Shown: positions 20,458 to 31,201 of the stretch, one piece after another
How the letters are laid out: each line of letters begins with the position of its first letter
Numbering within the stretch: the first letter of the stretch is position 1
Origin: Micrasema longulum
Lineage: Eukaryota > Arthropoda > Insecta > Trichoptera > Brachycentridae
NCBI GenBank assembly: GCA_022494885.1
Contig: JAGVSM010004936.1
Coordinates: forward strand, 1-64,000
Length of the DNA: 64,000 nucleotides
Direction: 5' to 3'
Notes under the pieces: model-generated
Databases searched by the model: none
What the model saw: only the letters and a program-made list of their open reading frames with translations
Told to the model about the DNA's origin: nothing
Position numbers and translations under genes: made by a program

Positions 20458-21583
20458 TACTAGTGGACCCGACAGACGTTGTCTAGCTGGTTGAACAAAC
20501 GTTTTTTCGTAAATCAGGACATGTGTTATTTATTTTGGACTTTTTTAAGCTATTTGTATATTCGTAATAAGGGTAAGTTTTTCGTTTTATCTCCTCATGT
20601 GATTGACTAAGAGGCCTCGTCGTGCTGAAATCAAAATTATGCAAAAATCACTACTCTCATGCCATAATCTATAAGAAAATACGTGTTAATGAATAAAAAT
20701 CAGACCACGTTTCACCCTGAGCATTCTAGAATTATAACACTTAATGCTGTTTAACTCATGCTCAACGCGAATTTAGTCATTCTTTAACCGCCAGCCGGGG
20801 TTTGACGTGACCTTGATATTTAATTCAAAACTAAAAGAAAATAAAGGACTAAGATAGACGATCTTCTTGAGGCAGTAATTAATTTTTTTGTCCTCGCTTT
20901 ATTTTATTTTATTTGTATCTGTATGTAGTATAAGAAAATGTGTTTGCCATTATTGGAATGGACTGTATAAGTCTGCCAATAAATAAATAATGATAAAAAA
21001 AATGACTATGGCGTAAAAGCGTGACAAGCCGGATAAAAGGAAAAATACTCTTAATTAATATTTAGGTACCTAGGTACTTGTTTATGATTGAATTCTTAAA
21101 CCAAAAAAAATAATATTAAAATATTGAATTCCAAAACATAAAATAATTTATTTTTAAATATAGAATTCTTTTTGCAAATGTCAAACTCTGCGCTATTAAC
21201 CGACAGTGGTACATTTTGTGTAAGAATCCGTTTTTCGAAAATGTATCAAATGTCTGTTAAAATTATTTAAGCATTACTAAAAATCCATTTCAAAAAAGTC
21301 AATATGCAGAAATTGTAAGGAAATTATTAAATTCAGTATCCATTAAAAAGTGATATTTGTAAACGTTAAAATACAAACTTTTTTAATATACAAAAAACAA
21401 CATTCTCCGAATTTTTTGGAATATGCATTTAGTCATATAGAACATATTGAAGATATTATTATTTACAAACCTAATTCACGTAAATTAGATTATTTTGCAA
21501 AAAAATCGCATGTAAATCGGTCCAGTAGTTTTTGAGTCCATAAAAGACAAACATACATACATTCATTTTTATATATACGGGTA
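20458..21583 (-). repeat. Dispersed repeat S, unit 2, interrupted
   Basis: Starts TATACTAGTGGACCCGACAG and ends GCATGTAAATCGGTCCAGTA then GTTTTTGAGTCCATAAAAG and ACATACATACATTCATTTTT. The head-to-tail arrangement with 19707-20457 is immediate. Positions about 20855-20995 look like a separate retroelement tail (GGCAGTAATTAATTTTTTTG, GTCTGCCAATAAATAAATAA) related to those at 25550-25675 and 57860-57910. They were probably inserted into this unit. Confidence 0.6.
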
Positions 21584-21591
21584 TATAGAAC
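21584..21591. repeat. 8-bp target duplication, P-like copy 2
   Basis: TATAGAAC, repeated exactly at 22344-22351. Confidence 0.85.
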
Positions 21592-22343
21592 CATAGAATT
21601 AAGAATAGTCCAGAAGGAGCGTAGAATCGTATTTGAATACATCGGACTGTGTCCGAAAATTCCCCCACTTTCACCGCGCGCATTCGTGATGTCGCTGTGT
21701 AATGTTGCACGATGGGAAAAAATATAATCAGAACACAAATGTAAGGTAAAAAAAGCAATATTTTAATTTCTCTAAAATTTTATTGTGCCCGCGGAAATAT
21801 TGATTGACACAACAGAGTAGATAAGTAAAGGGTCATTTAATAAGAATAATTGAATTAATGAATTTCGAACTTAAAATATAAAACAAATTTTATTTTACAT
21901 AAAACGGATATTTTGTTACCATATTAAATAATATTTGATATTTAAAAGATAATGTCGGTGAAATGACCACCACAGAGTTGTTTAATCCGAGGTCCAATTT
22001 TTATTGGTTCTCTCATTAGATGAGCAAAGTAGGGTAAAAAAAATTACTACCCTGGCAACACTAACGAAATTTCCATTTTGTTTTCTTTGACAATCTGACA
22101 AATGGAAAAATAATTAAATTTTTTAGTAATGTATTTGCTACTTACACATTTATTTGCTAATTACACATGAAATGTGGACAAAGACACAACACGGCATAGT
22201 TGAATTCAAATCAGGAGTTGCGTACTGAGCGACGTCTACAAAGAAATTAATGGGTCAAAACGTAAACCTAATTTTTTATGAGTAGTTTAGTCGCCTCCTG
22301 TTGGATGTGCGTATGCGGTTTCTAGACTTTACTTAATTCTATG
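21592..22343 (-). mobile_element. P-like non-autonomous DNA element, copy 2
   Basis: A 752-bp element starting CATAGAATTAAGAATAGTCC, with an inverted, partly mutated right end (TTCTAGACTTTACTTAATTC then TATG) and a perfect 8-bp duplication. The interior is collinear with 4346-5145. The THAP start survives only as MPCCVFVH on the minus strand near 22165-22200, followed by a deletion. It inserted at the end of the S repeat at 20458-21583, so it is younger than that repeat. Confidence 0.85.
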
Positions 22344-22351
22344 TATAGAAC

Positions 22352-22870
22352 ATAAGTATTTGTTTCGGGATGAAAATAAAATTTGAAGACCAGTGCAGTG
22401 TTAAATGCAATCCACTATGTATTGGATTCAGGCAAATTATGTTTTCATCTAAAGTTTCAATGCAAACAGAAGTCACTCCATCTTATATGCTAAAAAACGG
22501 CTAAAAATGTAGATTTTTTTGCTTTGAGTGATGTCAAAATCAACTCTCTAAACGGAGAATGACGTTTGTAAAAGTGACACACTAAACAAACTCCGCTTAT
22601 TACGCACATAATAAAATAATATATTATTTCAACACAAATGCTTAAAACATAAATACGAAAATGCACCTTATATAACTTTGAAGCTGTTATTACTAATTAT
22701 TATTTTTATTTGTGTCAAAAGAACGTTCATTTTTTGCACCACAGTTGGCCAGTAGCTCAATCACAAATAACTATCGACGTGCTTAAAAACATGTTAAGCA
22801 TTTGAGCGATCACAATGAACAATAATGAACATATTTATTGTGTATGCAGACAATTGGTAGAATTCCATAT
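22352..22870. other. Unassigned sequence
   Basis: No gene and no shared repeat was noticed. Confidence 0.3.
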
Positions 22871-23268
22871 TTAATTTGGTAATGTATCCAAAATAAAACA
22901 AGTTTATTGGATTATAATTCTACTTTATTTTTTATAAAATATACAAAGTGTATATTGTGACGTGTTTCGTCTTGTTAGGACATTTTCAAACAAACTAACT
23001 TAAATATTTACAAATTTTCCTTATGTACTAAAAATAATTGCTATTTTATGTTTGTGTATTTCTATACAAGCCAAAATAAGTAGAGTAATTAAAATTCAAT
23101 TAGGGTATACTGAGTATATTAGGGGAATATTTTGGTTATATTAGGGAAACACCTTCCGTCCTAACAAGACAAAATGCGTCACAATATACCCTTTATATAT
23201 TTTATAAAAAATAAAGTAGAATTATAATCCAATAAACTTGTTTTATTTTGGATACATTACCAAATTAA
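22871..23268. mobile_element. TTAA-flanked foldback element
   Basis: A 398-bp element with inverted arms of 111 bp each (22871-22981 and 23158-23268) and only about 5 mismatches. It starts TTAATTTGGTAATGTATCC and contains GACGTGTTTCGTCTTGTTAG. Both ends fall on TTAA, the target used by piggyBac-like and Kolobok elements. The 176-bp centre has no coding sequence, so it is a MITE. Confidence 0.8.
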
Positions 23269-23798
23269 TAATGAACATGCTTATGTTATCGCAGTCATAA
23301 GTAAACGCGTGTGTAATCTCTAAGTCAACGCTCGTGTCGGTTTGTTTTTTGTTTTCCTCGTAAAAAAATACAGTTCACTGGCTAAAAATCGGCGTTTACT
23401 ATAAAAATTAATACAATATATTGCATTTGCAAAATATTAAGAAGTATCCCATATAAAAACAATTAATTTACAATTACTATGTCGACTGCTTTTCTTGACA
23501 TTTGGCTTGACAACCGCCGGCTTTATGCAATAAATAGCATGATAAATGATAAATAAATGAATAAATAAAAATAACAGTTTTGGAATATTTTCCATATTTA
23601 CGCCGGTGAAATTCAAATATGTGATTGCGCAGCAGGATTATACGTCGCGAAATGTAAATATTTTGACATTTAATAAAGGTCTATTGTGATCGCGAATACG
23701 ATAAACAACCATGGTGAGAAATTGTTACCACGTCGCTTATGCCATTTTCAAATCCACATTGCTGTTCTTTTAGAGCAAAATTTAACTCGGCTTCTATG
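23269..23798. other. Unassigned sequence
   Basis: No convincing gene. A local AAATAAATGAATAAATAAA run at about 23550 is simple sequence. Confidence 0.3.
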
Positions 23799-24055
23799 TC
23801 GGTAGTCAAATAGCAGAAGGGACCATCTGTATTTTTTTTTGTGTTTTAGTTTTCAAAAGTTTTAGTAAATATTTCGGTATATACACATATAAAAAAAAAA
23901 TAAAAACAGCGTTATTTAGAATGGTAGTTTGTTATTTAAAAATAACACTAAAATATTTTAGTTTGTGGATTGAAGTCTTGAAATTTAGTCTTATTTCAAC
24001 TCTGCTGAACATTTTTGAAAATTACAGATGGTCCCTTCTGCCATCTGACTACCGA
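23799..24055. mobile_element. Small inverted-repeat element
   Basis: 33-bp inverted ends at 23799-23831 and 24023-24055 with two mismatches. They begin TCGGTAGTCA and include GCAGAAGGGACCATCTGTA. The total is 257 bp with an AT-rich interior. No target duplication is clear, so it could also be a hairpin remnant. Confidence 0.6.
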
Positions 24056-25010
24056 TTTAATACACACTCAAACTTTTTAATGGTAAATTGGGGAGACCTG
24101 AAATTTAGATTCAATGTGTAAAATGCTATTTTCAGATAAAACGCGATGTTATTTTTAAGCCAAATTCGAATAGTCATAATGACCCCATAATCAGATAGTC
24201 GTCAAAAATATTAATATTATGTTTTAAAATATATTTTTTGTGTGTTTATAACTAATTGTAAATCTTAGGAAACCAGTAAGAAATCGGTTTCATTTTACGA
24301 TTAGAAAAACGTGGACGTCTGCGGTAACAAACCGCTCTATTCTCATTACATAATTTTAATTTAAGTAGGTACTTGAATATTTTAAACGGAATTGGCCAAT
24401 TGTTGTCTTTTAAAAGTATCATTTGACCGCTTTTACTCAATTATAACCGGCAAGAAATATATTGCGAAGTTTTTTTGAACTGCTGACATAGTGTTGTCCA
24501 TTTCTAAAATGGTTTCCAGACTCTACTGAAATTTTATTAAAACCTTGAATGCAAAATTGCAATTGATTTATATTAAGCGGACTTCTGAAATACTAATGAA
24601 AAGAGGCATTTAAAGTATATTGAAAACTTTTAAGAAACGCCTGAAACATTATTATATATCCTTAAAGGCAGTCGCGTGCACAGAGTTTTTAACTAGGGTA
24701 GGCAGTAGAAAAAAGTACGTTTTATATAGTATAAGTACCTAATCAATCTTACCAAACAGTTTCCTTCACTAGTCACATTAGTTAGAATCACTATGCTGTA
24801 GGTAGTTAATATTGAAATTACCTAAGCTACATCAAATATCCAAATAAATGCTAAATTTATATGAAATATTTCTTATTTTTAATATAATTTATATAATATA
24901 TTGCTACGAAATCCTTCTTTTGAATATATTTATATTTTCATTTATTACGGTTGCTACACTCGAAATTAAATCATTTTGGGCTCTATGTGATATTCTCGTA
25001 AATGCATAAA
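24056..25010. other. Unassigned AT-rich sequence
   Basis: Short frames on both strands lack recognisable domains. No shared repeat was noticed. Confidence 0.3.
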
Positions 25011-25680
25011 TAAATAAAATGAATAATAAATCACTGAAATTACTTGGCTTCATTAACAGAATATCCTCTGATTTTACTAATGTCCGTACAATCAAAACTC
25101 TTTATTGCTCAACTGTTCGCCCTCTTCTAGAATATGCCTCAGTGGTCTGGTCTCCATTCTATGTCAATCGCCATCAATCACATTGAATCAGTCCTACATC
25201 GCTTGCTTCGAAAAATGGCGTGGATGCTCGGACTAGAGAGAGATAATTATTCTTATGCTGAAATAGAGTCAATGTTAAATATTTCTAGTCTACAAAAACG
25301 TAGAACTAATACTGACTCCATATATATGTTCGGCATACTAAATGGTATAATCGATGTTCCATCATTACTGGGACAAGTAAAATTCAATATTCCGACTCGT
25401 AGATTGAGAAACAATGAAGTACTGTTCATCGATCAGCATAGAAAAAACTATGGCCTAAATTCTCCAAGACAAGATCTGGACTTTTTTGGTTTTGGTTTAC
25501 AACGATTTATACGAGCACTAAATAAATAGTCCAGATCTTGTCTCGATGTCCCTTATGTTTGTCAATGCTTCTTTCTTTTTTTTAAATGTTTTAAACTATT
25601 CTTTTATTGTAATATTTAAACCTTATAAATTGTATACATGGACAATGTCCGTTAATAAATAAATAAATAAATGCACTACT
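25011..25680 (+). mobile_element. Non-LTR RT C-terminal fragment with 3' UTR (family K)
   Basis: Two frames. From 25019 it reads NKSLKLLGFINRISSDFTNV, then LYCSTVRPLLEYASVVWSPF. A frameshift near 25160-25172 leads to IESVLHRLLRKMAWMLGLER, IYMFGILNGIIDVPSLLG, VKFNIPTRRLRNNEVLFIDQ and FIRALNK, stopping at 25529. This is a near-complete RT thumb plus C-terminus. The 3' UTR ends GTATACATGGACAATGTCCG then TTAATAAATAAATAAATAAA. Related debris lies at 57700-57910 and 20855. Confidence 0.8.
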
Positions 25681-26504
25681 AGATAATTGCAAGTGATTTT
25701 CCAAGATACCGACATATTTAGCTGCCAAATCAATAAGTTCAAAAAAATTACCTTTATTATTTTTTTTTTTTAATAAACGCAGAACACAAATACTCTCAAT
25801 TGTATAATTATAATAGAAACCAATTTGAGGTTATTTATTCGACATGACTGTCTTTTATTAAATAATAATCGAAAAAAACGCTAGATGTCAGTAACGTATT
25901 CGTTTGTTCTTTCTAAAACAATGTACCTACCAACGTTCAAAAAGCACTGCCTACTAGCTTACACATACACGCGTAATTACAACTAAAATAAAACCCACAC
26001 ATACACATATCGTTTCCGCATCGCGTTATGTTCATATGGAAGAAAAAGTCATTTGTAGTTCGTGCTTCTCCCGACCCGGGCCGATAGCGGCGCGCTGATC
26101 GGTACAATATATTACTTAATCGAATTATCTCTGGCGCGTTTTTCAAATTTTAAAAATAGTTACTAATATTTTGGATATTATTTTTTGCTATTATTTTAAT
26201 AAAATTCTAGTAGGGTAGGCACTGCTTATATGCCTTTATGGAACGCACGCCATTGCTTAAAGGCCGTTTACACGTCGACAATACAATACTGTTCTGCCCC
26301 AGGATCCGACCATTGTCCGCGAGTAAACAGCAATTTTCAGGGCAAAAATTGTCCCGATTTCTAAGGCTATCTCCGCGGAACAATGATGATTACCCCTACC
26401 ACCGCGCGCGGCCGCATTGTCTTCGGATGAACATACGGACAGGACCTTGTGACGATAGCGATTTGCTTGCATTAAAAAAAAATATATTTATGTACACTAT
26501 AAAA
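25681..26504. other. Unassigned sequence with GC-rich patch
   Basis: Positions 26238-26470 are much less AT-rich than the rest and contain a CCGCGCGCGGCCGC run. Overlapping frames on both strands (104 codons plus, 71 minus) have no recognised domain. It may be an old mobile element or exon remnant; I cannot decide. Confidence 0.3.
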
Positions 26505-26720
26505 TTTCATATCAATCATGTCGGGAATCGAATTTACATTTTTGTTACATGAATGTAAGATGATAAGTCTTGCGTTTTAGGTGTCAGTATAGGAATAATA
26601 TAATATCCTAGTGTAAAACACAGTTTTAAATAAATATTTAATGTGAAACCATGTCAGGAATCGAACCCGAGACGTCTTGCAAGGTAGGCAAACGCGGTGG
26701 CCATTACACTACGAGGCCGA
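26505..26720 (-). mobile_element. tRNA-derived SINE family 1, rearranged copy
   Basis: The minus-strand head at 26650-26720 reads GCCTCGTAGTGTAATGGCCA (A box), ending CTCGGGTTCGATTCCTGACA (B box). The body CCTAGTGTAAAACACAG and TAAGATGATAAGTCTTGCG follows. A second B-box piece (CATGTCGGGAATCGAA) lies at the far end near 26518, so the copy is rearranged or two SINEs are fused. Confidence 0.7.
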
Positions 26721-27075
26721 CAGTTGTAACTATAGTCCTTAAAATATAGCTTGATTAGAATGATAGCTGTCAAACTAATTTCATAAGTGATGGGAAATTA
26801 TTGATCACTGTTCAAATCGATTTTATCAGTATTTTAATGCAATCATGAAACTCTGTTTCCGAAAATTGATATCAAAAACGCAAAAACAAGCCTATTATAG
26901 TGTGTTTAACACAATTATTCACCAAAAAAGAACACATTTATACTTTTTTCATGAACAACATCAAATAAAACTATTTTTTTATTCGATCAATTTACATTGA
27001 TCAATTTGTCCCATCTCTAAAACGTTTTTGCAAAATGATGTAACCTTGTAAGAACGTCGTTAATAATTAGGTTTA

Positions 27076-27352
27076 TTTTAACAAATTACAACAGGGATGG
27101 AGAATACCTTAAATAAGGGAATATGGAAGTCAAAGCATTTACAGGGCTTATGACCTGTCTTTGGCTGGTTTAAGTGGCCACTTTAAACACTGTGTAACAT
27201 TCACCATTTTGCCTATGTTTGAACATCCATATTTCTTCAATTCTTCCATTTGTTGATTTTACCCTGTTGTAATTTGTTAATCTTAATGACCCCGAGGGAG
27301 TGAAATCCAGTCTTTTGTCTACAAACACTTGGACAAACTCAAATATTGTAAG
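27076..27352 (+). mobile_element. rep-A foldback family copy
   Basis: TTAACAAATTACAACAGGG at 27078-27096 and its exact complement at 27262-27280 are the termini. Between them are AAGGGAATATGGAAGTC, the core CTTATGACCTGTCTTTGGCT and CTTCAATTCTTCCATTTGTT. The right flank continues CGAGGGAGTGAAATCCAGTC and GTCTACAAACACTTGGACAA to 27352, as in other copies. Confidence 0.8.
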
Positions 27353-27384
27353 GTTTATTTTAGTTTTAAAGCTGATTATTTTAG

Positions 27385-27935
27385 TTATTTTATTTTTATT
27401 TTATTAACATAAACGGCAAATCTGCCTTTTACAAACATTTATAATATTAACATATTTGGCTTAATATATATATATATTTTTTTTAAATCATGAATTTCCT
27501 TTTTAAACCAAAAATTAAACAAGATTTATATTTTAAAAATGATACAGCATATTCAGTAGAAAGTTTAAATAATAAAACATTCTACAGTAAAACAACAAGA
27601 AAATCATAAGTACTGTTTCACACAGCTAGGCAAAGTGAACAAAAAACTGTGTATATTATGAAATGCATGAATAAATAAATATAATTACCATTCACCATCT
27701 TTGAAAAAGTTCGAAAGGTTTGTTCTATGGGAACAATACCCTACACTAAATATTTCAGGTACGTGGGAATAACTATTGCTGAGTTTATGAAGTCTATTTA
27801 ATACGGCATTACAAGTATACACTGTTCGTGAATTGTTGCTACAAAACGGTGGCACCTGTCTAGTCATTCTTCCAGGCACCATAAAGTTGATGAGAGATAA
27901 TAGTTTAGGGCAATCCCATATTGAATTTACAATTT
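27385..27935 (-). mobile_element. Non-LTR family D, minus copy
   Basis: The minus strand encodes IWDCPKLLSLINFMVPGR, then MTRQVPPFCSNNSRTVYTCN, then SYSHVPEIFSVGYC and NLSNFFKDGEW, stopping at 27685. It extends further 5' than the copy at 8398, and the frame is open here. The 3' UTR (27385-27684) is collinear with 8570-8870 and ends in an ATAAA-type tail. A retroelement C-terminus; the enzyme core is missing. Confidence 0.8.
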
Positions 27936-28116
27936 TATATTATTGATGTTGATTTATGTGTCAAGCATTGTATTAAAAAAGTATATAAACACGCCAGATA
28001 CGAATGATTTTTCGTGTGTCAATATAAATAACTCCTTTGACGTTACTACAAAGTTATGTCGTCACTTTTTCTGACAAATGTCATTCTAATCAAGCTATAT
28101 TTTAAGGGCTATAGTT

Positions 28117-28470
28117 TAGGTAAAAAAGTCAACTTACTTGTATTTTACTTTGTGATTCCGTACTTTTTATTTGTATCGCAAGTTACATAAATATTTTTTT
28201 ATTACATTTTGTTGTTATTTCAAGTGTAAGAGCAACCGCATCATGTTGTGTCAGATAAAGATACCGATTTCGTAATCGTTAATAAAAATACTCTATTTAA
28301 TTCTTAAGTAATTTTAATTAGTTTACAATATCGGTAATATTATATTTAATAACTATTTTCTTAAAAATATTTATAGTACAATAGGGAAATTAAACATTTT
28401 TTTTTACAGTTTTAAAGAAATAATGGCCTATAGTCTATACTGTCGAGTATAAAACAATTTTTTACTACTT
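28117..28470. other. AT-rich sequence, nothing recognised
   Basis: No gene or shared repeat detected. Confidence 0.3.
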
Positions 28471-28732
28471 ATCATCATCATCATCGTTTTCCACAACAAA
28501 TGGTGCATAGGGCACTACATTGCTACACCAATCGTAGCGTATCTTGATAATTTTTGTTACACGAAGGTAAGATGATCAATCTTACGCTTCAGGTACCAGT
28601 CCAGGGACTATGAAAATATTCTAGTGTAAAAACACCCTTTTAAGTATATATTCCATGTCAACCATATCGGGAGTCGAACCCGAGACCTCTTGCGTGGTGG
28701 GCAAACGCGCTGACCACTACACCACGAGGGCG
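28471..28732 (-). mobile_element. tRNA-derived SINE family 1, best copy
   Basis: A 262-bp SINE on the minus strand. The head reads GCCCTCGTGGTGTAGTGGTC (A box), then AGCGCGTTTGCCCACCACGC, and GTCTCGGGTTCGACTCCCGA (B box). The body has AAAAGGGTGTTTTTACACTA, GGACTGGTACCTGAAGCGTA and ATCAAGATACGCTACGATTG. The 3' tail is a run of ATG at 28471-28483. It is the most complete family member here and useful as a reference. Confidence 0.85.
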
Positions 28733-28754
28733 ACTACTTATTAGTAGCATAAAA

Positions 28755-28945
28755 AATCTGTTTTTAATTTTGAATTTCCGCGAAAACGGTCATTGCATTG
28801 GCCACGCCCCTAATACGTCACGAATCATGTTAATTTTGAATTTTGTTCGTAGCCGTTTAAATTTTTTTTAGAACATCGTCACGAATCTTGACGTCACTAT
28901 TATCAAGGCCAAACTTGTCGCATTTTTGTAGGGATATATTTTTAA
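28755..28945 (+). repeat. Dispersed repeat E, copy 1
   Basis: Aligns, inverted, with 42776-42955. Landmarks: GAATTTCCGCGAAAACGGTC, GGCCACGCCCCTAATACGTC, ACGAATCATG, then CTATTATCAAGGCCAAACTT and GTCGCATTTTTGT. The class is unknown. Confidence 0.65.
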
Positions 28946-29990
28946 AGTTATGTATGAAAACATTTCTGCACGGTACTTATCCATATTGATTTTGAAAATA
29001 CAATTAATTTTTCTAAATCCATTTTTATCGGTATTTGTAGGATGTGATATTTCCCTATTTCCTGATGAAAACACTCACTCCTTTTTTTATACAAACAAAT
29101 ACATAAGGTAAGCTGTCCAGTGAATAAACAAAACACCTATTTTCTTTTAAAATAAGAAAATGGTACATTTATACTGAATCGTGTATTATTTTTCTGATTG
29201 ACGACATTATTTTGTTCGTTATTGGTCATTCTCTGTGTCTGCTATGGACCAGTCACAGCATGGTCGTGTTGTGAAAATCACATGTTGTATTTTCTTAAGA
29301 AAATATAGATTTCAGCTAAGAACAATGTGTTTTTGTCGATAACTCTGTGGCTACTCGTGATACTAAAATAATCAAATGAAATATTATTTTTGTAGAACGT
29401 GTCTTAATTCTTTGAATTTATTTTAATTTTACTCAGGTTTTGGCGATGTTTATTAAATTACCGAGTGTTTCTTTACTGGCCAACGAAAATTTCTTAATCC
29501 AATCAAAGAACGGGTGTTCTTTCACTGGTACCTCCGTAAATTTTGAAAATTTTAGTAAATGAACTAAAGTGTATTCGAAATTAGTGACTTAAAATTAAAA
29601 GCTTAATTTCTGGTTTTTCTATTCCAGTGAATGAACTAGTATTAACTATCCACGTCCAATGGCATCAGTGCAGCTGATCTAGACGAGTACCTTGCTGCGA
29701 ATCCGATTTTTAATCCTTTCACTTTAAAGGCCGTCAAAGCTACTGCTTTCCTAAGAAAAAAACCCGATGCTCCTTAATTTTTTGAAGTATCCTGAAATAG
29801 CGATTCAGACATAAATTCTATGTTGTTTTGCTCGAGGGATAAGAATACCAAGAATATTAGAAAAAACAAGACGAAGAAAAGCAAAGAAGGCGAGATTAAG
29901 AATAAAAAGAAAAAGATTGCCTAGGAAATAGAAAACACAAAAGCGAAAAATTGAAAAGAAATACAAAAAGACAAGAAATAATAGGCAAAA
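28946..29990. other. Unassigned sequence
   Basis: No recognised repeat and no gene. Overlapping minus-strand frames of 62-68 codons at 28868-29136 have no domain. This is one of the longer stretches that does not recur in the window. Confidence 0.3.
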
Positions 29991-29997
29991 TTATTAT

Positions 29998-30540
29998 GAT
30001 ATTATCTTCTTCGCAGTCTCAATCCTGGGAATTGGTTTGCAGCAAAGTCCTGCATCTCGTCCTTCATCTCGTCCTCCATTGGTCTCTATTTTCTGCAGCC
30101 CTCCTTAGCTCGACATATGAGGCGCAGTTAAAATCTTCGCACACTTGCTCCAAATATTCCCGTCGGGGGCACCCTCTATAATTTGTCCCCTCAGCCATTC
30201 CCTCTATGATGTCATGCAGGAAACCCTTACGACGCATAATGTGGCTGATCCACCGGGCTCGCCTCTCTGAGATGGTTTTGATTAGGTGCCTACCTTCTTC
30301 GATTCTGTTGAGAACATCTTCATTAGTGATGTGGTCTCTCCAGCAAATTCCTAATATTTTTCTGTGGCACCACATCTCGAAGGCCTCTAGTCTTTTTTTA
30401 TCTCTTTCGGTAAGGCACCATGTCTCACAACCGTACATCAATATGCTCCATACATATGTCTTGGCAAGTTGCTTGCGGAGTTTTAGATTGATATTATTCG
30501 ACTCAAAAATCTTTGATTTATCGTTTTGTTATCAATAATA
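29998..30540 (-). mobile_element. RTE-like family F, C-terminus, minus copy
   Basis: The minus strand reads KSKIFESNNINLKLRKQLAK, TYVWSILMYGCETWCLTERD, KRLEAFEMWCHRKILGICWR, DHITNEDVLNRIEEGRHL, RRARWISHIMRRKGFLHDII and YRGCPRREYLEQVCEDF. It ends NRDQWRTR and then CAATTCCCAGGATTGAGAC. One open frame covers about 125 codons from 30441. 'L.YG.E.W' and 'RRARW..HIMRR' mark the C-terminal region of a non-LTR ORF2. A very similar copy lies at 55926, and both copies begin at the same internal point. Confidence 0.85.
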
Positions 30541-31201
30541 AATTTGGAATAATATTCAGGTTTCTAAATTGACTAAATAAAATAATTTAACTATTCTTGG
30601 ACTGGATTTTATTGTGTTCATTAACTAAAAATAGTGTTCATTTACTGGCGATTTGGATCATTTCAGATGTATTGATTAATTAGTGAAAATCCTGACAGAA
30701 TATCTCAAAATACTGAACTATTGAGTTTTATTTTATATAACCGAGGATGACATAAACGTATCTTAGAGTATACCAGAGTCATTCCATCATACCGAAAATA
30801 TTTTTTAACGTTGAAAGAATCCTTAATCGTTCATTCACTGGACGGTTTACCCTATACATAGATGAAATTTAAATATTGCATTCACATACATCGTACATCT
30901 AAAAGAAAAGTGTCACATCAAAAACAAAACATATTTTATAAATGACACCTGGAGTAAAAAATGTGTAAAAAACCGACACACTACATATCATAAGATGAGC
31001 ATCTTGTAGTTTGTGATAAAATGATTGATACCCATAGAATAGTAGTAATAGGTAAGGGTATAAGATCCCGATTATGTAATTTTCGATCGACTTGAAATAA
31101 TTTGATTCTGTATTTTTTTCTCCACAATATTTTGTCGTTTCCTTTTAGCCTCCGAAGTGTAAGACAAGTGTTTATTTGTCCTCAGATTATATATGTACGC
31201 T
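30541..31201. other. Unassigned AT-rich sequence
   Basis: No gene, RNA or shared repeat was recognised. Confidence 0.3.

Larger units (their letters stand above)
26728..28116. mobile_element. Candidate 1.4-kb inverted-terminal element
   Basis: 36-bp inverted ends at 26728-26763 and 28081-28116 differ at one position and start AACTATAGTCCTTAAAATAT. Similarity continues weakly for about ten bases inward. The interior carries a rep-A copy and a family D retroelement, probably nested inside. No transposase frame and no clear target duplication were seen. Confidence 0.6.
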
